Assembly: GCA_034770075.1 (NCBI GenBank)
Contig: CM068384.1
Coordinates: forward strand, 97,960,433 to 98,024,432
Direction of reading: 5' to 3'
Source: Aralia elata
Lineage: Eukaryota > Streptophyta > Magnoliopsida > Apiales > Araliaceae
DNA: 64,000 nucleotides
A model generated the notes under the pieces. That model was not told the origin of the DNA and searched no databases. It was given only the letters and a program-made list of their open reading frames with translations. The position numbers and the translations under genes are program-made. Shown here piece by piece: positions 21,956-32,824 of the stretch (the stretch's first letter is position 1; every line of letters begins with the position of its first letter).

Positions 21956-24631
21956 CTATAATGGTTGGCTTCTCCACTCTCCACAATAACGGGTTTGTTT
22001 AACCTTTACTTCTTGAGCTACCTCTCTACCCGATTGAAATCTCGAGTCTCCCCTTGGTCTACCTTTAGTACTCACTAGTCCACTAGGATCACGCACTGTT
22101 ATTTCTAGAATGTCAACAAAGGACACAACTGGACTAGATGTTTGAGTTGAATCCATCTGACTAACCACATCTTGCAATTTTTTATCCTTTATCCTTTTTA
22201 TCATGTCATCCAACAAATATTCAACTTCATTAAAAATTGCTAGTGATGAAGTAGCATCTTGTAACACTATTAGACCTGGCAATTGGGCTGGGCTGGCCCA
22301 AACGGGCTAGGCCATTGTTGGGCTGTGCTAAAATTGGGTTGGGCCAAAACGGCCCAGGTTTCGGTAGGCTGAAAAAGTGAAACCCAAAGCCCATTTTTTG
22401 GCGGGCGGGTTGGGCCGGCCCGCGGGCTTGGGCCATTTTTACAAAGGATTGAGCGGGCTGGGCGCCCACGGACTGGGCCAATGTTGGGTTGGGCTAAATT
22501 TGGGCGGGCCAAAAAGGCCCAAGTTTTGACAGGCTAAAAAAATGAAGCCCAGAGCCCAGCTTTTTTTGGGCGGCCTGGGCCGGCCCGCGGGCCTGGGCCA
22601 ATTTTGTCAGGTCTAAACACTATGGACATTTTTGATTTGAGGGAAAACACCATCATAGGAGTTTCATCAACCTCGCTTGATGAACAACCAACAATATCAG
22701 GTCGATAATTAGCATCCATAGTCCATCTTTTCAATATATATCTTTCTGGAATGGAAACAAATTTTTTGAATTTCATAACACAAATGATATGCTTGCATAT
22801 CATTCCTTCCATCTCAAACTTTGCACAAGAACAATTAAGAGTCTTTCCACCATCATACAAAACAGTTCTCCAATTAGCTTTAGGACTCGTGCTCTTTCCA
22901 ACTTTGTATTCAATTATGTCTCCATCTTTCCGCACCTTCTCCTTCCAATAGGAATAACTAGTCTTAAATTCAGTATGAAATATGCCAAACATTTTCCTAG
23001 TGTAGATTTGTCCAGCCTGTTTCTCAATCTCCAACTCAGTCTCGTATATCGGCTGAGAATTTTTTGTCTTGAAATCTTCTTCCTTCTCTGCTTGTCGACG
23101 AGATACAAGAGCATTTTCATATTGCGTCACAAACTCATTTAATGGAGTTAACGCATGAACAAATCCATCAAAAAATGAATTAATACTCTCACTACGTTGG
23201 GTAGATGTCATTCCAGCTGTAAAGATGTCTCTGAAGTACGCAGGAACCCATTGATGTCGCATTTCATACAAGTTCATGAATCAAGTATTCTTATTCAAAT
23301 CATACTTCTTCTTCAAAAGTTCTCACCGGCTCTCTGATTCTAATATAGTTTCACTATAAAACCATGTTTTATACTCGTCACAAAATGCTTGATTACTAGA
23401 ACGGAGAAGATGAAGTCTCTCTGTGATATGCTTCTCAATGTGCCATGAACAGAATCGGTGTTGAGTATTAGGAAAGACTTTCTTTATAGCATTGCAAATA
23501 GCATGATCTTGATATGTTATAATTACCCCAGGATCTTTTCCACACATGCATTTCTTCCACTCTTGAAACAACCATGTAAAAGATTTCTCTTTCTCATTTG
23601 CAAGTAAAGCATAACCAAACAAAATAGATTGTCTATGGTGATTAACCCTAGTGAATGGGGCAAATGGTAATGAAAATTTATTGGTTCGATATGTAACATC
23701 AAAAGAAACTACATCACTAAATTGTAGATATGATGATATCGACCTCCCATCGGCCCAAAAAACACTTTTAAAACTGTGATCCTTCTTCAAATCTATGGCA
23801 AAGAAAAATGACGGGTCACTAACTCTTTTTGCTAGAAAATGAACTATTGAAATTGCATTCACTACCAACCATATTCTTTCTCTGTACGCGCAAATGATTT
23901 ACACATTGTTGTGTTGTTATCATCTCATCCTCACCATTCCCATGAGCATTAACCACCTTTGCAATTGTTGATGGACACAATCCAGTTTCATACATCTTCT
24001 TCGTCAAATTTTTTACAGTTTGACTACGATGAAATGTCTTATGAGAGCGATGTTTCTATGCTGATGAAGGGCTAGTAAGCTCGTGATTATGTTCATCACA
24101 AAAACTAGTAACACGCCATGTCTTCGTTTTTTGGTTTAAATGGATCCACATCCTTGCACGACAATCAAATCTTACTTGTCTTCGTCGTTTCTTCGGTTTC
24201 TCATCAAGTGTCTGATCTTTATTTTTTGCAATTCCACCCTTACTACAAATAATTAATCGACCTATTACCTCCCCTGAAGTTTTAAATCTGTCAAGATTCG
24301 ACAAACGGAGTCCAAATCCTTTATGCCTTGCATATGTATTATACATCGCGTATGCGTCATCCTGATTAGGAAAAGATAATCCAACATATGGAACTTCTAT
24401 CGAAGTTTCTGTATTGTCATCCTCTACATTAACACTGGAACAAAAAAGAGAACATATAATTCCATTGATAATATAATTCAAAATTCAAAATGTTGGCCAA
24501 AATTTTTACTCTGTGTCATGAAGATTTAACGTTAACTCTGAGTGTTGTAATGGTATGGTCGTCTCAAATTGTCGTGACATAGCATTATCCGCTTGAGAAG
24601 AAACAATAGGAGATGGCTGCTGGAAAGACAT
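21956..24631 (-). pseudogene. FAR1/FHY3-like MULE transposase (decayed)
   Basis: The likely start is ATG at 24631 (MSFQQPSPIVSSQ). Exon 1 ends at 24510; exon 2 starts at 24434, joining in phase. The FAR1 DNA-binding domain spans 24410-24080 (GLSFPNQDDAYAMYNTYARH; CRARMWI; FCDEHNHEL). The MULE transposase domain spans about 23760-23400 (SFDVTYRTNKF; FGYALLANEKEKSFTWL; TYQDHAICNAI; RFCSWHIEKH), and the downstream RSESINSFF carries the third acidic residue. The SWIM zinc finger (NCSCAKFEMEGMICKHIICVM region) lies near 22800. A SKGRPRG-type tail is at about 22050. Breaks: TAG after SPSSA (about 24055), a frameshift near 23870, two TGA codons at 23300-23320 where Trp is expected, and an hAT MITE at 22271-22615 splitting the C-terminal part. 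Not functional. Confidence 0.85.
22271..22615. mobile_element. hAT-type MITE with 8-bp TSD
   Basis: Ends are TAGACCTGGCAATTGGGC and GCCAATTTTGTCAGGTCTA, the typical hAT TAGRSCTGGCAA terminus. It is flanked by a perfect 8-bp duplication AACACTAT (22263-22270 and 22616-22623). The 345-bp body is GC-rich and made of repeated GGGCTGGGC/GGCCCGCGGGC words, with two similar halves. It interrupts the transposase gene, so it is younger than the MULE. Confidence 0.9.
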
Positions 24632-25000
24632 GATTTTTCTGCGAATCGATCTGGTTTGCAATCGATCTGGAAATAAAGAAATATGAACAAGGTAGCTATT
24701 ATATATGGATACTGATACATAATGTGTATAGTTTGTATACGTGAAAGAGAAATCAAATATAAATAGCCCTTTTGGAGCAACCAATAGTGCTAACTTCTCT
24801 GAAGATTAAAATTAATAAGAAACTATAAATACATTTTCAACAAAAATTACAACAAAATTAAGTCAAATTATTTTAATTGAAATGTAGAGTATTAGTACCT
24901 CGTTGCTTAAAAGAAAAGCAATGCTTTTTTTGAAAGGGTTTTTAATTTACAGCAACCGCATTATCAATAATCTTTATTCCGCAAATATCACAATCCCTCA

Positions 25001-25022
25001 AATCTCATATACTTTCTCTAGT

Positions 25023-25055
<33 letters not shown>

Positions 25056-25761
25056 ATTCAGTTGCCATACCAGTGGGTAAAGTTAGAAAAAAGAGCATCT
25101 GATATACATGGCTTTGGGAATGAAAAAGGATTAACTGTGTACCAGCCATACTTAAGGATTGGGTTTATGGTTAGAACATGACAACTGCCATTATTTTTTT
25201 ATTATGTTTTCAAAAAAAATAACAGGGGGAAGGATTTAAGAAAATAGCCAAGTATGCCACTTTCAATTGATTTACATATTAATGTTGTTAAAAATTGCAT
25301 ATATAACACAAATACAAACACAACTATCAATCAATTTTATTCTAAAATCCCAAAATTACAAAAAAGAAAAAAGAAGACCTTGAGGAAGAGGAGGGCGTCG
25401 GAGAGAGAGTGGAAGTGACGGAAGCGGACATGGGAGGTGGAACTGTGGCTGCCGAAGGAGTTGAAATCGCGGTGGTGGCGCTACGCGCTAAAGTGCCGAC
25501 GTTGTGCCTCTTTGCTATGTTGTGTACCTCTTTGCCTGATGTGCGATTTCTGATTTGGGAGGAGAGAAGCCCTGATTTGGGAGGAGAAGCCATTTTCAGA
25601 GAGAGAAGGATCGTTTTCTGATTTGGAACTTCGGCAGTCCTGATTTGAGAGGAGACAATGTGTTTTTAAAATAAAAAAAAAAAAAAATCTGCCAAAACGA
25701 CGTCGTTTTGGCAGACTGTGCACAAATAAAAATTACACAGTCGTGTATGGCCATATTCCCC
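25001..25761 (-). repeat. Right terminal inverted repeat of the FAR1-type MULE
   Basis: The inverse of 18597-19401, about 760 bp. It starts (inner side) at AATCTCATATAC, includes the MED33-derived bases, then the CTACGCGCTAAAGTGCCGAC region, the CAAAACGACGTCGTTTTGGC palindrome and the tip ending CCCC at 25761. Substitutions and indels against the left copy indicate that the insertion is not recent. Confidence 0.85.
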
Positions 25762-25784
25762 ATATATATATATATATATATATG

Positions 25785-26250
25785 AGTAATAATTCATAGC
25801 ATGTATTTGCTATGGATCCTTATAAGATATACATCATCTATACCATTAAAAATAAGAAGGAACGACCATAATTTAAAACAAAAAGTTTTTATTATTAGCG
25901 TCCGCTACTAATAATAGCGGACGCTAATCAGAATAAAAGTTTGACTTGACCAATAAATATGTATGATTTATTAACTAGGGTTTAAGATTTATTAATCAAG
26001 GTTTAGGATTTATAAATCAAGGTTTAGGATTTATAAATCAAGGTTTAAAGTTTATTAATCAGGTTCTGGTTAATAAACCCTAAACATTTATTGGTAAAAC
26101 TAAACCATTATTTTGATTATCGTCCGCTACTAATAAGTGTTTTTTATACCGTCCGCTACTAATAATAGCGAACGTCAATTTTTAGTTTCTAATCCTGGCC
26201 GTTCTTTTTTGTTTTCAATAGTATAGATGGTATATACCCTATAAGAATTC
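25785..26250. mobile_element. Fold-back repeat element with AGCGTCCGCTA hairpins
   Basis: The two ends are imperfect inverted repeats over about 130 bp: both contain ATCTATAC(C/T)ATT, (A/G)ACGRCC and the GCGTCCGCTACTA word facing inward. A strong hairpin (13-bp arms TTAGCGTCCGCTA, 7-base loop) sits at 25895-25927. The middle has four near-repeats of TTTATTAATCAAGGTTTAGGA. No coding. The family is not known to me. Confidence 0.6.
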
Positions 26251-26313
26251 ATAACAAATAAGAATTTAACTGCACTAGTACTTAAATAGCATTCATATAT
26301 ATATATATATATA

Positions 26314-26545
26314 TGGGGAATGATCCAATACCATTGAAAACAAAAAGACACGACCATAATTAAAAACTGAAAATCGACGTCCGCTACTATTAGTAGCGGA
26401 CGGTAAAAAAACACTTAGTAGCGAATGCTAATCAGAATAAGAGTTTGATTTTACCAATAAATGTTTAGGGTTTATTAACTAGAGATAAATGTTTAGGGTT
26501 TATTAACCAGGGTTTATTAACTAGAGGGTTTAGGTTTATTAACCA
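26314..26545. mobile_element. Truncated second copy of the fold-back element
   Basis: Shares with 25840-26180 the words ACGACCATAATT, CGTCCGCTACTA, GCTAATCAGAATAA and AATAAATGTTTAGGGTTTAT. It has a hairpin of 12-bp arms with a one-base centre at 26378-26402. Only one end is present. Confidence 0.55.
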
Positions 26546-27206
26546 GAGGCAAAAGTTAACAATGCAAAAGCAGCCTTTTAGCTTTTCCAAAGTTCTTGTA
26601 CCTTTTTTGATTAAGATAAATAAAAAGAAAACCTTGGGTTTTTGTTCTAATCATTTTACTTCATCCAAACTGCCACCAGACCTCCTCTACACATATTTAC
26701 TATTAAAGATTCCATGCCCCATATTCCAGCTCAAAATGAAATTTATACCAGCTTGGGTCTCTGGACTTTTCTCGTTGCATGAGTGTCCCAAAGGATCTGC
26801 AGGGTATGAAATAGAAATCAGATAATATGGATGTTAACATCATTAACAATATTTCAAATTACTCATAAAGAACGAGAAATTGGTCCAATAACTATATAGA
26901 TCCACATTTAATCACATTTATTTAATCAAACATTAAGAAGTATCATGTAACTAGAATGACTTACTTTATCCTGGTTAGGTCAATAAATTCTCTATCAATA
27001 TTCCACACATAAACAATCCATTTTGACATATCCAAAGATCTGCATGCACAACCAGTAACATATCTATAATACAAATTTGCTTTGCAACTTTACCATGTTT
27101 ACTTCATCGTAACGGTTACAAAGCATAATTAGGTATGAGAAATTTGTTTTTATGGTTCCCAGTTGATATTATTTCACACATGTAATCTCAATTAGCATCT
27201 AATTGA
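26546..27206. other. Region 3' of the TBP pseudogene, no gene recognised
   Basis: AT-rich. A moderately GC-balanced patch at 26680-26810 could be an old 3' untranslated exon, but there is no evidence for it. Confidence 0.4.
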
Positions 27207-28494
27207 CTAATTTGGTAACAGTGGGATGACAGATTCAGTCGTACCATGCCATTGCTGATTTTTCCATAATTCTGTAAGAACTGGGTATATATTCTCGAAG
27301 GCGGTATAAGTCTCATCTCTAACCTGAAATCAGAAAGGTTCAGATTAAACAAACAACCAAAAAGCGTATAGAAGCAGGAACTGAGAGAAAAACTTGATTA
27401 TTCTCATATTATATATTATCACCTTAGCCCCTGTCAGAACAATCTTCCCTGAAACAAAGATAAGCAGCACAATTTTGGGTTGTTTCATTTGATAGATCAA
27501 TTGAGGGAACAGTACTGGTTCATACCGTACCAAGAGGGAATAATGATGAAAACAGGAAATCCCATTACTAAGCATTTTGATGAAATTGACTAATTTTAAG
27601 CAATTTCCAAGTTTTATATCATCATTCATACCCAACAAGTTCAATTGAAAAATATAACTGATATACTGGTTAGTTGGTAGTCCAACCTAAATCACCATAG
27701 CTCACCATAACATTAATGCGTCTATACTTGGTTCATGATGATTGCATACTCAGTCCACCATGGTTGTAGATCATGTTCACACTTTGTATTTGACATATAT
27801 ATTCAACTCTCATTAGAGAGAGTAACACACATAAGCAGTCTCAGAAATCTCTCTCCTCACTCTTTCTCCACTTCTAATATTCTCAACAGAGTCAATTCCA
27901 TTTCCAAGAAAATATCAGGTTGATCTGTTTGAATTGAATCAAAGAACCATGCTCAATGAAGTCTTCCGTTGAAGTCGAATGTCACACAATTGACATCAGT
28001 CTATAGGGTGGTGCACTAAAACTGAATGGTTAAATCAAACAACAAAACAAAGGTTGTTTGGAGTTCTGAATATATGCGAATGGTCGAATGGAGAAAACAG
28101 TGAACTAGTATCAATTCTGTCGCCACAAACTCTGACACGCGCCACAGGCACCTCCTCCTTCTGATGGACTCTGGTGACACGCACCACCTTACTCTAGCAC
28201 TCACTTTGGTGCATGAGGCCTCTGATCTTTACTGGACTTCCACTCCAGATGTGGTCTCTCTTTCCCAAGTCCAGATGTCTGGTCTGTGTTGACTTTTTTC
28301 TTTGGTTTAAAACTCTTCTCAGCTTTGGTTGGCTTTCTGATGAAGGTTCTTAGTTTATACACTCTGGTTAGTATATGTTAATAACTTGAATTCAAGTTAT
28401 TTATACATGGTTCAGATCAGTATGATTAAGTTTTTGATAAGAATGGCTTTCTAGCTGCTGCTTCTACTAATTTTTTGGGGGGACTATTATCACA

Positions 28495-29304
28495 TTAACA
28501 TTCTTGTAAACTTGGTAAAATGGCCGAGTAGTGGACCAGTTGATGCTCAATCCACCGTAGAGGGAGTCGTTGTGGCCTTAATTCTCCTTTACAGCCCTCT
28601 AAATTGGATGTTACAAATTACTTGGGTTAGTTGAAGCATGTTTATTATAAGCTAAGGCTAACGAAATGTAAAAGCTTATTATGGCAAGTCTAAGAAACCA
28701 GCTCAATCTTACCCGACTTATAATGATCAGGACTCTGAGAATGCAATGGTCAAGGCTTGTCTATATAACTCCATGGAACCTCAAATTGTAATAGCTATTT
28801 GTTCAAACCCATTACTCACCAGATATGAACTACAATTGCTCCAACATTTGTTAATCCTGGCAATGTGTCCACTGTCCAAGAATTTTGAGCTTTCGCAAGA
28901 GAGTGTGAGACCTCACAGAAACAGAAATCAGTGGCTCAGTATTACTTTGAGATTAAACAATGTTGCAGGAGTTAGACTATTATACAATCTCCCCTGCCCA
29001 TTGTACCGAGGATGTTGATTATTAAAAAAAGCTTATGGAGGAGAACCATTACTGAGGAGAACCATTACCGTGCCCATTGTACCGAAGATGTTGAGTATTT
29101 CTTCATTACCTTTTAAGGAGTTAAACGTCCATACAAAAGTGGGTGAGAAGGGTAAATTATGCAACATCTTGGTCATGGTTTTTGTCTGGAGGAAAGGAAC
29201 AAGAGAAGACCAACTCAGCAACCATTTTACCAAAGAACTGGAGCAAGAGAAGCCCTACAATTTGCAGATCCATGAGGACATTGATCATTTTAAGGGGAGG
29301 GGAT
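28495..29304 (+). mobile_element. Degenerate LTR-retrotransposon internal fragment
   Basis: Lies in TBP intron 6, on the opposite strand. 28746-29018 contains MVKACLYNSMEPQIVIAI, which resembles the Gag region of plant copia elements. It ends in the purine tract TTTAAGGGGAGGGGA right before the LTR. Most of pol is missing, and the left border is uncertain. Confidence 0.45.
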
Positions 29305-29660
29305 TGTTATGATTGGGCAATCCTGCTAATTAGTTGATAGTAGAGTTTTATTGCCTAAAGTTACCTCAAATGACCCATGTGAAGGTGTAGGCATAAATGT
29401 GGGATTAGAGTTAGTTTTATATAATGCTCATGTTAGCAAAGGTAGTGGAGTAGTATAAATAGTAAGAGACTTGATGTAATTCTCTAAGCTTTATGATGAA
29501 TATATAATATCTGAGAGATTTGCATTGAGCTCTTTTCACTTATCCTTTGTCACCGTCTACCTTATTTCTGCCGCTTCTCTCACCCCCTTAACCCTGATTC
29601 AGTCTCTTTCTTTGCAATTTATCTACTCCCCATTGTTAGGAACACAACAGGTTCCTAACA
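29305..29660 (+). mobile_element. LTR (356 bp) after a polypurine tract
   Basis: Begins TGTTATGATTGGGCAATCC directly after the purine tract and ends AGGTTCCTAACA, with short inverted ends TGTTA/TAACA. It contains TATAAATAG near 29454, a plausible LTR promoter, and pyrimidine-rich sequence near its 3' end. No matching 5' LTR was found in the window, so the element is truncated on the left. Confidence 0.65.
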
Positions 29661-29949
29661 TAAACATACTAATCAAAATTTGTTTATATCAAACAGACAA
29701 GCTTCATTAAAAAAACACACATTATAAAGCTTTACCAAGCTAAATAATAAATAAAAAGATGAACTTACACTTGAGAAAGCACCATGAGAATATGCAAGGC
29801 CTTCAAGTCTAATAGGTAATTTAACATCGCACGAGCCAACGATATTCTGTATCTTGAAATCCTAAAAGCCATGAATAAAATTAATCAACAAGAATAAATA
29901 TGAAGGGACAAGGACAAAAAACGGACGCGATGGAACAAAGAAGACTAGA

Positions 29950-32625
29950 ATGTGTGAGACTTGGGAATATTTGTCACGACATAGTTGGTTTTTAATAGTG
30001 CCTTTTATGGGGAATCGTTTATTTAGAGTTTGATTCAATTTCTTCTATTGATTGAAGTTGGTTAGATAGCGTGAAGTAGTGGTTGTTGTTTGCTCTTGTG
30101 CGAGAGAAAAGTGTCCGAGTCCAGATGGTTATTTGATGACTTTCTTTCACTAGTCCTGAAGTGTGCTTCGATAAGAGGTGATGGGGGTATTTTTGAGTTT
30201 TCACACAAGGAGGGTTGTGAGGAGTAGAGTGCTACTTTTATTGCTCTTAGTCTGAAGGTTAGTGGCATACATGATATAAGAGACTTCGGAGTTCAGACTG
30301 ATAACCTGGTCCGCATTGTGTATAAGACTCTCAAAGGTGCATGTGATTAGACTAAATAAGGTGAGATTTAGTGGTGGTGTCCCAGTCACTGAATATTTTT
30401 GTTGGTGGGAGACATTCTGAATGCTTCCTTCACACTAATGAGTGCATTGAAACCTAGATGAGGACGAAGACTCCAATGGTTATTTGCAGTCTGGATATTG
30501 AGAAAGCCTATGATCACGTGAATTGGGAACTCTTTTATACTTGCTAAAGTCGATGGGATTTTCACAGAGATGGATGGGTGGATCAAAGCTTGAATTTCTT
30601 CTGATCGGTTTTCGGTTCTCGTTAATGGTGTCATTGAGGGCTTTTCTTTCTCCATTTCTCTCTTTTGCTAATGAGGTGTGAGTTGGTTGCTTGGAAGGGC
30701 TACTATGGCGGGACTGATTCAGCTGTTTAGGATTGAGAGTGTTAGATATATGAAATGGGCCCAAGTCTAGCATATAAAGATATCAAGCTCTCTAACTCAA
30801 AACTAATTGGCTATGAAAAGAGTTGGCCCAAGTCACTATGTACTAGATATATTTTCTAAATGTATTCAATGTGGGAGAAGACATATACTCTAGCACTCTC
30901 CCTCACGTGGAACCGATGTATTGAGGATTGCACGTGGACCTGATGAGTATGAGACCCACACAATATAAGCTAGCATAGAAGAAGCTAGTCACAAGACAAG
31001 CCTAGAAGAAATCTAGTAAACCATGGGCAACTATTAGCCCAATTGATAAATGGTACTAGTTAATTGGTTTTGAGTTAAAGAGCTTGATATTTTTATATGC
31101 TAGATTTGGGCTCATTTCATATATCTAACATTGTATCAAAGCGAGCTATCATTGGGTATAATTAAACACTTTTCTTAGCCTACATTCTTACCCACTTGCA
31201 GTCTATTTCTTAAAGGTCAAAGTTTACCATTTCTTAACTAGTACTACTTATCAATTTGGTCAATAGTTGCCCATGGTTTACTAAATTTCTTCTGGGCTTG
31301 CTTATCTTGTGTGGGTCTCATATTCATCAGGTCCACGTGCAACCCTTAATACACCAGGTTACACGTGAGGGGAAGTATTAGAGTATATGTCTCATCCCAC
31401 ATTGAATACATTGATAAAATATATTTAGTATATGAGAAGAGTTGGCCAAATCATTATATACTAGATATATTTTCTCAACGTATTCGACGCGGGACAAGAC
31501 ATATACTCTAATAGAGAGGACTCAGAAAGTGACTATCTATCATTTATTGTTTGTATATGAAACCATTACCTTTTGTAACATGAATGCTCAGCAATAGAGA
31601 TTCTTGAGGGGAGCCTTGCTTTGTTTTAAGGCGGTGTCTGAGTTTAGAATCAATGTGAGGAAGAGCTTGTTGTGTCTATTGGGGGAAGCATAGGCTAGTA
31701 TTTTAGGTTGCGGGGTGGATGACTTACAAGCAAGTAGCAACCTATCTTGGCCTTCCACTAGGGCTAAACATAAGTTAAAGACTATATCCAATGGAAGAGT
31801 GATTCAAGCGGACGATTGATGGGGTGGTGGAAGACGAGTTATTGTCTATAGGTGGAAGATTAGTCATTATCAAGAGCACTTTATCTAGCCTTCCTAACTA
31901 CTTTCATTATTGAAGCTCTAGCTTTCCTTTGAAGTCTATTTGGAAGCTGGGGATCTAAGAAATGCTGGTTTACTTTTGTGCACAGTGACGTGGCGGCAAT
32001 TTCAACTTGAGATGCCAAGTGGACGAGAGGGAGAGTTGTGTTGGATAGGTGCTTCATGTGTAGAATGGACTAGGAATAAAAAATTCACCTGCTTTTACAT
32101 TGTTCCTTCATCAGGGAGATTTGGGGGTGTGATCTTATAATTGTACGGATTGATGTGGGCAATGCCCAAGTTGATCACAGAGTTCCTTTATGCTAAGAAG
32201 GGATTTAGGATTTCTCGGAGGTCGAGGGCGAAGTGGGATATTATTTTATATGCTTGGTGTTGGACATATGATATAGGATGAATAAACGTTATTTTGAGGA
32301 TGTGAACTCTCCTATTCGTGCCAAATCTTTGTTCTTCAATTTATTTTTATTTTTTAAAGGGAAATTTGGCCCCAAGCTTCAGATTTATTTTTTTGGGTAA
32401 CACGAGCTCTATTCAAACGCTGTTGGGTCCTTAATTTACTTTGGCAGTGATCAGTTTTGTTTGAGAACTTTGTACAGTGGGGGTGTTCTCGATTAATTAG
32501 GGGTTTCTGGCAGGCTGTGGGTTTTTGGATCCCCCTGCTTTTGTATACTCTGTATGTGCTGGGACTGTGCCTCCTGTTGGCATCTATTTGTTATTACATA
32601 TTTTCATAATAAAAAATGTGAGACA
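29950..32625 (+). mobile_element. L1-type LINE fragment, interrupted, in TBP intron 5
   Basis: Translation of the plus strand in shifting frames gives landmarks of plant L1 reverse transcriptase. SPDGY is near 30118. VICSLDIEKAYDHVNWELF is at about 30482-30535, with the catalytic-domain start. VNGVIEGF is near 30620, ISHLLFVYETITFCNMNAQQ at about 31535-31595 (the usual FADD active-site text is altered to FVYET), and WPSTRAKHKLKT near 31755. A 3' end near 32600 is AT-rich. Numerous stops. The reading is split by an LTR insertion at 30740-31513. Confidence 0.75.
30740..31513 (+). mobile_element. LTR element with inverted partial copy, nested in the LINE
   Basis: 30740-31130 is an LTR of 391 bp (TGTTAGATATATG ... 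CATATATCTAACA) with unusually long inverted ends of about 75 bp. It is followed by TTGTATCAAAGC, close to the Met-tRNA primer site. After this come an inverted partial copy of the same LTR (about 31240-31430) and a short direct copy (31430-31513). GAGAG flanks the whole block at 30735-30739 and 31514-31518, so it arrived as one insertion. Confidence 0.6.
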
Positions 32626-32774
32626 GTAATAGCTTCTAACGTGACTAAAGAAGAAGAGGGTTGGGCGGAGGAGAGAGAGAGATGAAAATAATTACCTTAA
32701 ATTTAGCAGGAAACCCAAGCTTTTGAATGATTCGAGCATACTGAAAAGTACAATTGCAACATAAGAATAGAATG

Positions 32775-32824
32775 AATACCTTAAATTTAGCAGAATCAAG
32801 CTTTTAAATAATTCACTCATACTG
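32775..32824 (-). repeat. Degenerate duplicate of TBP exon 5
   Basis: Lies about 84 bases from the true exon 5 (32696-32740) and repeats its donor side (CTAAATTTAAGGTAT on the minus strand), AAGCTT and ATGA..ATTA words with several changes and a small deletion. It cannot encode the exon. Confidence 0.6.

Larger units (their letters stand above)
18597..25761 (-). mobile_element. FAR1-type Mutator-like element (Jittery-like), full length
   Basis: A 7.2 kb element bounded by long inverted repeats starting GGGGAATATG(A/G)CCATACACG at both ends. Between them on the minus strand lies a decayed transposase with FAR1 DNA-binding, MULE catalytic and SWIM domains. It inserted into a (TA)n tract, so the 8-9 bp target duplication cannot be told apart from the repeat. 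It also carries captured MED33 and LURP-one-related fragments, a SINE and an hAT MITE. No frame of the transposase is intact, so this copy could move only with help from another. Confidence 0.85.

Noticed and set aside
22230..22512. Gly/Pro/Ala-rich minus-strand frames
   Set aside because: They translate the GC-rich hAT MITE and not transposase sequence.
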